Part shown: piece by piece, positions 1-5,753 of the stretch | How positions within the stretch are numbered: position 1 is the stretch's first letter | Layout: the number at the start of each line of letters is the position of its first letter | NCBI GenBank assembly: GCA_046261635.1 | Contig: JBHEOL010000202.1 | Span: forward strand, 1 to 12,606 | Length of the DNA stretch: 12,606 bases | DNA from: JBHEPS01 sp046261635 | GTDB taxonomy: Bacteria; Acidobacteriota; Thermoanaerobaculia; Gp7-AA8 | Reading direction: 5' to 3' | Program-made: the position numbers and the translations under genes | Notes under the pieces: model-generated | Told to the model about the DNA's origin: nothing | Seen by the model: only the letters and a program-made list of their open reading frames with translations | Database searches by the model: none

Positions 1-339
1 ATGGCGGCGGTGATGACGAAGGAGCCGGACCTCACGACGTTGCCGGCGACGACGCCGTCCGACGTGCGATGGCTTCTCGATCGCTGCCTGCGTAAGGACC
101 CCCGTACCCGATGGCCGGATATCGGGGCCGCGCGGCTCGTGCTGCAGGATGTTCTCGCCGGGAGGGGGATCGAGGCGGAGGCGCCGCGGGCGACCGGGGA
201 GATCCAGAGCGCGCCGCCTCGACGTGCGCTCGAGCGGTGGGGCTGGGTCGTGCTCGTCATCCTGGTGCTCGCAGCGACCGCGATCGCGTTCCGCTTTTTC
301 CCACGCGCGAGCGATGCTCCCGAGGCGCGTCCGTGGTGA
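1..339 (+). CDS. C-terminal end of a receptor Ser/Thr protein kinase (5' end outside window, prematurely terminated)
   Basis: The first 50 or so residues read as the last helices of a bacterial Hanks-type Ser/Thr kinase domain: a KEPD element, then a segment with LLDRCLRKDP and TRWPDIGAARL, which is kinase subdomain XI with its invariant Arg. A charged linker follows, and then one membrane helix near residues 80-99 (VVLVILVLAATAIAF core). In intact family members the helix leads into a long periplasmic PD40/TolB-type beta-propeller. Here a TGA stops the frame at 337-339, about 13 residues after the helix, and the propeller resumes in another frame. The ATG at position 1 is an internal codon, because the ATP-binding and catalytic lobes must lie upstream of the window. 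I read this as the front part of a damaged gene; a split but expressed pair is possible. Confidence 0.75.
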   Translation: MAAVMTKEPDLTTLPATTPSDVRWLLDRCLRKDPRTRWPDIGAARLVLQDVLAGRGIEAEAPRATGEIQSAPPRRALERWGWVVLVILVLAATAIAFRFFPRASDAPEARPW

Positions 340-1112
340 TCGCCGGAACGGGACTCAACGACATCTGGGTGATCGATGTCCGGCGGGGGATGACCACCCG
401 CGTGACGAGCGGACCGGCGGGAGCCTCGAATTTCGTCTGGTCCCCCGACGGCAAGGAGCTCATTTACAACCGGAAATCCGAAGCACGGATGGCGTTTCAC
501 CGGCAGGAGCTGCGCGCCGGTGCGGTTCCCTCGGAGCTTCGCGAAGCGGCAGGACGCGGGTGGCCGGAGGAGTGGTCGCAAGACGGAAAGGTCCTGCTTT
601 ACCGCAGGGCCGGTGAGGAGAATGGCGTGTGGGCGCTGCCCCTGGAAGGGAAAGGGGAGCCCGAGCTGGTGCTGAAGACTGAGTTTCCGGTGGCGAGAGC
701 GCGAGTGTCTCCGGACGGCCGGTGGGTCGCGTATATGTCCAGAGAATCGGGCGGGCTCGAGGTGTACGTCGAGCCGTTGCCCCGGCGGGGAGAGCGGGTG
801 CGCGTCTCTCGCGATGGAGGCGAACAGCCGAGGTGGCGAGGCGATGGAAAGGAGCTCTTCTATCTCTCGCACAAAGGGCGCCTCATGGCCGTTCCCTTCG
901 GGGACGGGACGAGGGGAGCTGAGGTCGGAGTGCCCGAAGAGCTCATCGCAGCCGATACGCTCCGGGCCGTGATGGGAGACCCTTTCGGAGATTACGACGT
1001 CACGCCGGACGGGGAGCGATTCCTGATCAAGAGGCGCCTCGACCGGGAAGAGAAGCAGCGCATCCACCTCCTGACGAACTGGACATCGTTGCTCGACCGA
1101 CAGCCACAGTGA
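333..1112 (+). pseudogene. Detached C-terminal half of the kinase's PD40 (TolB-type) beta-propeller sensor domain
   Basis: This frame continues the protein begun at position 1 but is shifted by one base relative to it. It shows a run of PD40/WD40-like blades: VWSPDGKEL near nt 435, WSQDGKVLLY, VSPDGRWVAY near nt 705, PRWRGDGKELFYL, and a closing YDVTPDGERFLI followed by LLTNWTSLL, the usual C-terminal signature of these acidobacterial kinase-PD40 proteins. About 259 residues remain after the membrane helix. Intact relatives usually carry roughly twice that, so the first blades are missing and an out-of-frame deletion near nt 300-340 is the simplest explanation. A GTG at 333 overlapping the upstream TGA could restart translation, but the Shine-Dalgarno is weak and the product would lack a signal or membrane anchor. 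Upstream of about nt 333 this frame is only a shadow of the kinase gene. Confidence 0.65.
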
Positions 1113-1356
1113 AAGGTGGAGGCGAGGTCCGAAAGGTCGGGGCCAGGTCCGGAAAACCAACGGACGGGCTTGAGGCTAGGCCTCCGCTCCTCTTTGCGCG
1201 GGTGAGGCGGGAGGGAGGGGGCTCCCGCGAGATCGGCGGTCTTGGCTTCGCTCGACGCGCCGGCTACCGCCTGGCTCCGCTCCGCGGTGCGGATCCTGCC
1301 GGTGGCTCCGAAGCCACTTTCTCGTCGGGGGGAGCCGTCAGGTGTCTGGATGGCGG
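1113..1356. other. Convergent intergenic gap with three hairpins
   Basis: No gene is seen here. Three inverted repeats lie between the convergent genes: GAGGC/GCCTC with a 3-nt loop (1172-1184), GCGGGAG/CTCCCGC with an 8-nt G-rich loop (1207-1228), and GTGGCT/AGCCAC with loop CCGA (1302-1317). Only the last is followed by a short pyrimidine run (TTTCTC) on the plus strand. Confidence 0.6.
1302..1322 (+). terminator. Weak candidate rho-independent terminator
   Basis: A perfect 6-bp stem GTGGCT/AGCCAC with a 4-nt loop is followed by TTTCT on the plus strand. It would end transcription from the broken kinase gene about 190 nt after its stop. On the minus strand the stem is not followed by a T-run. 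The U-tract is short, so this is tentative. Confidence 0.3.
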
Positions 1357-3237
1357 TCAGCGCGCGCGCAGTTGGGGGAGGTCCACGCAACTCGCGACGG
1401 TGGCGAATCGGGGATCGTCTTCCAGCTTGCGGAACCGAGGATTGGCGTCGAGAAATGCGAGCGTGCGATCGCGATCGCGGCAGGCCTTGAAGAGCCAGCG
1501 GAAGGCTTCGTCCCGATCGCCCATCCCGATGTAGACGAGCGCGATCTTCGCCGCCGGAATGTACCGAGTGCCGGCGGCCGCCAGCAGTTCGTCGATCACG
1601 GCCTGCGCCTGGTCCCGCTCTCCCCGCATACCGTGGACGTAGCCGATCATCCAGAGCGGCTCGACGTTGTCGCCGGACCTCCCGCGACACTTCGCGAGCT
1701 CCGCGAGGGCCCGGTCGTACTCCCCGCGCATCTCGTAGGCCTTGCCGAGGTTCATCCTGGCGATCCAGAAGTCGGGGTCCAGCTCGAGCGTGTGACGAAG
1801 CTGTCGGATCCCCTCGTCGACGTCTCCGGCCTGAAGAGAGAATTGTCCGGTGAGCGTGTTGATGATCAGCGAAAGCGGGTCGAGGCGCTGGGCCCGCCGC
1901 GCCTCGACCATTGCTTCTTCGTGGCGCCCCGTATTCGAAAGCAGATGGGCATAACGGATGTGCGCGATCGCCGAGCCGGGATCGAGCTCGAGTGCGCGCA
2001 GAAAGTCGGCTTCGGATCCACTCCAGTCCCAGTCGTGAAAGAACTTCACGGTGCCCAGCGTCATATAGGCCTCGGCAGACGAGGGGTCGAGCTCGATGGC
2101 CCGCATCGCTGCCTGTCGCGCGAGCCCGTAGTTCTCGCGTGGCTCACGATCGGCACTGATGGGGAGAATCGCATAGGAATCCGCCAGACCCGCCCAGGCG
2201 TCGGCGTACTCCGCGTCGAGCGCAATCGCCCGTTTGAAGTGAGCGATGGCTTTGTCGACCTCGACGCTGTGCGAACGGAAGTAGTGCAGCCGGCCCAGTG
2301 CGTAGGCCCGGTACGCCTCATCGCTGGCGGTGGCCACGCGAACGCGTCCCGCGGCCGGCGTCAGATCGAGCTCGCGTGACAGACGCCTGGAGATGGAGTC
2401 CTGAACCGAAAGGATCTCGCTGGAGCGCTCGTCGAACTGACCGCTCCAGATCTGCACGTTGTCGGCCACCCGGACCAGCCGCGCCGTGACGCGAATGCGG
2501 TCGCCGGTGCTCAGGATCGTGCCGTCGAGCACCGCGTCCACGCCGAGCGCTCTCCCCGCATCCACCGCATCCTGCTCGATCCCGCCGTATCCTCGAACGG
2601 CGGTCAGCGGGCGCACGAGCAGCGTTCCGTTTCCCCCGATCCTCGAGATCAGGGCGTCGGCCATCCCCAGCTCGAGCGCCTCGTCGCGCTCCGCCGGAAC
2701 GATGGGCTTGAAGGGAAGCACGGCCAGGCTCTGAATCTCCCGTGACACGGGTACCGTTGCCCTGCCGCGCCAGATCACTCCCCACGCGACGGCCGAGATC
2801 ACCAGAATCGCCACGGCGCCCGTCGCGAGAATCCACGCAAACCGCGACGTCGGCTCTTCGATGGTGATCGTGGTGGTGTCGCGCTCCTCGACGGCGAGCT
2901 CGCGTTCCTCATGCTCGATCAGGCGCACGGGCCTGACGAACTGATAGCCCTGACCCGGAACCGTCACGACATACCGGTCTTCGCCACGATCCCCAAGCGC
3001 CTTGCGAAGAGTGGAGATCTGGAAGGCGAGATTCCCGTCGTCCACGATGGAGTCCGGCCATGCCGCTCGCATCAGTTCCTCCTTCGTGACCGTCCGGCCG
3101 GCGTTCTGAAGGAGCGCGCAAAGGACGTCGAACGCTTTGGGGGTGAGCGTCGAGGGGCTTCCGTCGCGAAGCAGCTGCCGCGCCGCCGGATCGACGACGA
3201 AAGCACCGAAAGCGAAGATCGGCGTGGGTTGCGACAT
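1357..3237 (-). CDS. Membrane-anchored winged-helix transcriptional regulator with TolB-like domain and TPRs
   Basis: The 626-residue protein resembles the CadC/ToxR arrangement. Residues 8-102 form an OmpR/PhoB-type winged helix (FGAFVVDPAARQLLRDG, LTPKAFDVLCALL, SIVDDGNLAFQISTLRKALGD, and VVTVPGQGYQFV at the C-terminal hairpin). A single membrane helix follows at 133-156. Residues 168-290 are a TolB-N/FlgO-like domain (SLAVLPF, GMADALI, VRPLTAV, GVDAVLDGTI, RIRVTARLV), and about 305-615 are tetratricopeptide repeats with LDP and DAWAGLADSY signatures. Expected topology is DNA-binding domain in the cytoplasm and TolB/TPR half in the periplasm, so a signal outside would directly alter transcription. 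The ATG at 3235-3237 gives the family-typical N-terminus, although no clear Shine-Dalgarno precedes it. It is divergent from the 3330/3503 pair, a plausible target. Target genes and signal are unknown. Confidence 0.88.
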   Translation of the reverse strand: MSQPTPIFAFGAFVVDPAARQLLRDGSPSTLTPKAFDVLCALLQNAGRTVTKEELMRAAWPDSIVDDGNLAFQISTLRKALGDRGEDRYVVTVPGQGYQFVRPVRLIEHEERELAVEERDTTTITIEEPTSRFAWILATGAVAILVISAVAWGVIWRGRATVPVSREIQSLAVLPFKPIVPAERDEALELGMADALISRIGGNGTLLVRPLTAVRGYGGIEQDAVDAGRALGVDAVLDGTILSTGDRIRVTARLVRVADNVQIWSGQFDERSSEILSVQDSISRRLSRELDLTPAAGRVRVATASDEAYRAYALGRLHYFRSHSVEVDKAIAHFKRAIALDAEYADAWAGLADSYAILPISADREPRENYGLARQAAMRAIELDPSSAEAYMTLGTVKFFHDWDWSGSEADFLRALELDPGSAIAHIRYAHLLSNTGRHEEAMVEARRAQRLDPLSLIINTLTGQFSLQAGDVDEGIRQLRHTLELDPDFWIARMNLGKAYEMRGEYDRALAELAKCRGRSGDNVEPLWMIGYVHGMRGERDQAQAVIDELLAAAGTRYIPAAKIALVYIGMGDRDEAFRWLFKACRDRDRTLAFLDANPRFRKLEDDPRFATVASCVDLPQLRAR

Positions 3238-3329
3238 TTTCTGGGCTGGAACTCAGACATTCTATGCCCAACTCAGGACTCCTCATCCTCCTGTCCCTAT
3301 CGTGGGGACATTCCATTCGAGGGGGAGCC
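3238..3329. promoter_or_regulatory. Divergent promoter region with operator-like repeats
   Basis: This short gap separates the winged-helix regulator from the rightward genes. It contains AACTCAG twice, exactly 20 bp apart (3250-3256 and 3270-3276), GACATTC twice (3256-3262 and 3307-3313), and an inverted repeat TGTCCC/GGGACA with a 7-nt spacer (3292-3310). OmpR-type winged-helix proteins typically bind direct repeats, so the AACTCAG pair is a reasonable operator candidate. I cannot place -35/-10 boxes with confidence. Confidence 0.4.
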
Positions 3330-3506
3330 GTGACACGGAAGGTGACGATCACGATCGAGCGCACCCGGCGGTCGATCTTCCGCCAGGTGCGCAGGACCGA
3401 GACGGCGGTTGAGCCGCTCGGTCAGGCATCTCAGGCGGAACATCCCGTGGAATCGGAACCAGCCTCGGACCAATCAGAAGTCCCCACAGAAAAGGAGAAA
3501 GTATGA
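3330..3506 (+). CDS. Possible small basic/acidic protein translationally coupled to the downstream secreted protein
   Basis: A GTG at 3330 preceded by a strong purine run (AGGGGGAG) opens a 58-residue frame whose TGA (3504-3506) overlaps the ATG of the next gene as ATGA. The N-terminus (TRKVTITIERTRRSIFRQ) is basic with an alternating hydrophobic pattern suggesting a beta-strand. The tail is rich in Glu, Ser and Pro. Small proteins starting with a similar K-x-T-I-x-I-E pattern are, as far as I recall, common in acidobacterial genomes, often with a Cys pair that is absent here. An upstream in-frame ATG at 3264 would add 22 residues but has no good ribosome-binding site. It may be a real leader-like gene that couples translation to the 3503 gene, or simply an open 5' leader. 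Function unknown. Confidence 0.4.
   Translation: MTRKVTITIERTRRSIFRQVRRTETAVEPLGQASQAEHPVESEPASDQSEVPTEKEKV
3492..3497 (+). promoter_or_regulatory. Ribosome-binding site of the ScyD-like gene
   Basis: AAGGAG lies 5 nt before the ATG at 3503 and fixes this start. It sits inside the end of the small upstream frame, whose stop overlaps the ATG. Confidence 0.75.
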
Positions 3507-5344
3507 AAGACCGCATCCTTACCGGCATCGCTCTACTGGTTCTATTCGCAGTGACACTTTCCGCGCAGCCTTTCGCCACCGGGTTCAAGGCCCCCATCGA
3601 GATCGCCTTCACCCGCCATGGGCACCTGCTCGTCGTGGAGGCGGGAAACGGCCCCAACACCGGACGTCTCTCGCTCGTGGACCGGATCTCCGCGCAGCGC
3701 CGGACGTTGATCGACGGCCTTCCTTCCGGGATTCATCAGGTGACCCCGCCGTCTCCGTCCGGACCCTCTGGCGTGGTGCTGCACGGCGGCGTGCTGTATG
3801 TGACGATCGGAACGGGAGACTCGGTCCAGCCCGGCCCGCTTCCCGGAACGGAGGCTCCGAATCCCGCCCCCTCGTCGCCGATCCTGAGCTCGCTCCTCGC
3901 GATTCGTACGAGCCAGCCGCTGGAATTGACGGCAGGAGACTTCCTGCTCGAGCCCTCGCACCAAGCGCGACTCGACGGCGGCGAGACCCTCACCCTGTCG
4001 AACGGTGCGGGCGAAGAACTGGAGATCCGGCTGGTCGCCGACTTCCCGAACTTCACCTCGGAGCCGAGACCGGACTTTCCCGAGAATGTCCGCCTGTCGA
4101 ATCCGTTCGGCGTTGCCGCCCTCGGACAGACTCTGTTCGTCGTCGACGCGAGTCAGAATCTGATCAGCAGGGTCGATGCGGTGAGCGGCGCCTATGCGAC
4201 GCTCACGACATTCGCGAAGCTGCAGAATCCGACTCCGGTGGGTCCTCCCATGATCGACGCGGTTCCGGACAGCATCCGCCTGCGCGGCAACGAGCTGCTG
4301 GTGACGCTTCTGAGCGGGTTCCCCTTTCCGGCGGGCGTGGCCGAGGTGCGCACGGTCGACATCACGACGGGGGTGAATGAACGGCTCGTCGGCGGACTGA
4401 CATCGGCCATCGACGTCGTCTCGCTCGGACTGAGCCCCACCTCGCCCCTGGTGGTCGCGGAGTTCAGCGTCGCGCAGCTGCAGGGACAGCCCGGACGCCT
4501 GCAGCTCGTCGGACCCGGCAGAACGCCGGTCACGATCGCGGAAGGTCTGATCACCCCGACGGGAATCGCCGTCGACCAGCAGTCGGGCGAGATCTTCGTC
4601 TCGAACATCGGTCCCGGGATCATCACGCGCATTCAGGCGGCGTCCCAGATTCCGCTCGGTGCGCCGCGAGCGATCCTCCCGGCCGTGGCTTCGACGGCCG
4701 GAGGATTCGGATCGCGTTTCCGCACGTCCCTGCAGATCAGCAATCCGTATTCGTTCGCGATCTCGGGGTCGGTCGTCTTCCACCCGGCCGGAATGCAGGC
4801 ACAGGCAAGCGATCCGTCCGTCACCTACGAACTCGATCCGTTCGAGACGACGGTGTGGAGTGATCTGGTGGCGGCGACGGGTGCCAGCGGTCTGGGGACG
4901 GCCGATGTGATCACGACGGCAGGCGAAGCACCGGCGCTCCTCGCGCAGGTGTTCGATGATGCGAGCGCCTCGAGCCCGTCGCTGTGGATGCCGGCCGTAT
5001 CGCCGGCGGCGGCCCTGGTTGGCGGAAGCCGGGGAGTGCTCATCACGCCCTCCGATCCGGGAGAGGATCGATTCAACGTGGGGATCCGCTCGCTGGAGTC
5101 GGGCGTCGTCCTGGAGGTCACCGTGTACGACACTGCAGGGACGATGCTGCGAAGCGGCTCGATCTCCTATCCCTCGAACTACTTCGTGCAGATGGCGTTC
5201 GAAGCGCTGACGGACGGGCCGGCACCGGCGGACGGCGCCGTCGTCTTCTCGGTCGTTTCGGGAAGTGCGATCGTGTACGGCTCGGCGGCGAGTCACGACG
5301 GCACCGGGATGACGATCCAGGTCGCGACTCCCGCGATGGACTGA
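3503..5344 (+). CDS. Secreted ScyD/ScyE-like beta-propeller protein with a C-terminal beta-sandwich domain
   Basis: The 613-residue protein starts with a signal peptide (MKDR, hydrophobic core LLVLFAVTL, likely cleavage after LSA at residue 21). Residues 24-380 form a propeller of the ScyD/ScyE type: ATGFKAPIEIAF, HLLVVEAGNGPNTGRLSLVD, the GLPSG turn, GPSGVVLHGGVLYVTIGTGD, NPFGVAALGQTLFVVDA, and GLITPTGIAVDQQSGEIFVSN. ScyD/ScyE are named for the cyanobacterial scytonemin cluster, but most family members have no known activity, and none is implied here. Residues 389-610 are a separate module, opening with LPAVASTAGGFGSRFRTSL, that also occurs twice in the 9350-11464 protein. No catalytic motif or membrane anchor is visible. 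It is probably periplasmic or extracellular and overlaps the small frame upstream. The divergent winged-helix regulator is its likely controller (inference). Confidence 0.82.
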   Translation: MKDRILTGIALLVLFAVTLSAQPFATGFKAPIEIAFTRHGHLLVVEAGNGPNTGRLSLVDRISAQRRTLIDGLPSGIHQVTPPSPSGPSGVVLHGGVLYVTIGTGDSVQPGPLPGTEAPNPAPSSPILSSLLAIRTSQPLELTAGDFLLEPSHQARLDGGETLTLSNGAGEELEIRLVADFPNFTSEPRPDFPENVRLSNPFGVAALGQTLFVVDASQNLISRVDAVSGAYATLTTFAKLQNPTPVGPPMIDAVPDSIRLRGNELLVTLLSGFPFPAGVAEVRTVDITTGVNERLVGGLTSAIDVVSLGLSPTSPLVVAEFSVAQLQGQPGRLQLVGPGRTPVTIAEGLITPTGIAVDQQSGEIFVSNIGPGIITRIQAASQIPLGAPRAILPAVASTAGGFGSRFRTSLQISNPYSFAISGSVVFHPAGMQAQASDPSVTYELDPFETTVWSDLVAATGASGLGTADVITTAGEAPALLAQVFDDASASSPSLWMPAVSPAAALVGGSRGVLITPSDPGEDRFNVGIRSLESGVVLEVTVYDTAGTMLRSGSISYPSNYFVQMAFEALTDGPAPADGAVVFSVVSGSAIVYGSAASHDGTGMTIQVATPAMD

Positions 5345-5366
5345 TGCGGGAGGGGGAGAGGGGACG

Positions 5367-5627
5367 ATGTCTCTTCTCCCCCAGCGACGTGCTTGGAAAT
5401 CCAAACGGATGTTCAAACGGCCTCTGAAGCAGCGGCACCCGGAACAAAAGCCCGAAAATGAAGATCCTGAAGAGGCGGGGGCATTCGAGCAGCCCGCCCG
5501 GTGCAGCCTCGAAGCTCAGGCCGTTGATCCCTACATGCTCATGGCGCGTAGCGTCCGGATCGGCACCAACCACAAGGTTGCGAAGACGCACTTGGGGGGA
5601 ATGCACTTCCGCACTTCGATCGAGTAA
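5367..5627 (+). CDS. Doubtful 86-residue hypothetical protein
   Basis: The frame begins at an ATG with a GAGGGG stretch a few bases upstream, only 22 bp after the ScyD-like gene, and ends 83 nt before a strong plus-strand terminator, a position that fits a last gene of that operon. The product is rich in Arg, Lys, Pro, Gln and Glu and has no signal peptide, membrane helix or motif I recognise. Its third-position GC appears lower than in the upstream gene, and its start lies in the loop of the hairpin after the ScyD-like stop. It could equally be untranslated 3' RNA or a small non-coding RNA. Confidence 0.22.
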   Translation: MSLLPQRRAWKSKRMFKRPLKQRHPEQKPENEDPEEAGAFEQPARCSLEAQAVDPYMLMARSVRIGTNHKVAKTHLGGMHFRTSIE

Positions 5628-5710
5628 GGACAAAGGCAGGGCAAGCAGATTGGTAACTGGGTTCTCGCTCATTTCTGCAAACCATCTCGATAGAATCGCT
5701 GCATCCTGAC

Positions 5711-5742
5711 GGCAGGCGCGGGCCTCCCGCGCCTGCCTTTTT
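5711..5742 (+). terminator. Strong rho-independent terminator
   Basis: A perfect 12-bp GC-rich stem (GGCAGGCGCGGG paired with CCCGCGCCTGCC) with a 3-nt loop is followed by TTTTT on the plus strand. The nearest upstream plus-strand gene of any certainty ends at 5344, about 370 nt away. The same hairpin lies 16 nt beyond the stop of the minus-strand kinase gene, where it lacks a T-run but could still protect the 3' end of that mRNA. Confidence 0.85.
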
Positions 5743-5753
5743 CCTGACCAGGA

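Larger units (their letters stand above)
5345..5753. other. 409-bp convergent gap; no recognised gene, possible short transcript
   Basis: Right after the ScyD-like stop lies a stem GGGGGAGA/TCTCCCCC (5352-5382) without a T-run. The middle is lower in GC than the flanking secreted-protein gene. An 86-codon plus-strand frame (5367-5627) and overlapping frames on the other strand are open, but none has recognisable motifs. The right end carries a strong plus-strand terminator at 5711-5742. Confidence 0.55.

Noticed and set aside
294..300. Programmed -1 frameshift at the T5 run near the end of the membrane helix of the first gene
   Set aside because: The run does not form a proper slippery heptamer in the reading frame, no downstream structure is evident, and a slip would not restore the missing propeller blades.
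1342..2379. A 345-codon plus-strand frame opposite the winged-helix regulator
   Set aside because: It mirrors the TPR region in antisense and has no motif or plausible ribosome-binding site; the minus-strand reading is unambiguous.
3542..5416. A 624-codon open frame on the minus strand opposite the ScyD-like gene
   Set aside because: It is extremely rich in Arg with no domain or signal. Its length follows from high third-position GC in the opposite gene, which has a clear signal peptide and family motifs.
5640..5710. Possible tRNA or promoter just before the terminator
   Set aside because: No cloverleaf or T-arm consensus can be drawn, and the TAGAAT hexamer near 5690 has no -35 partner at proper spacing.
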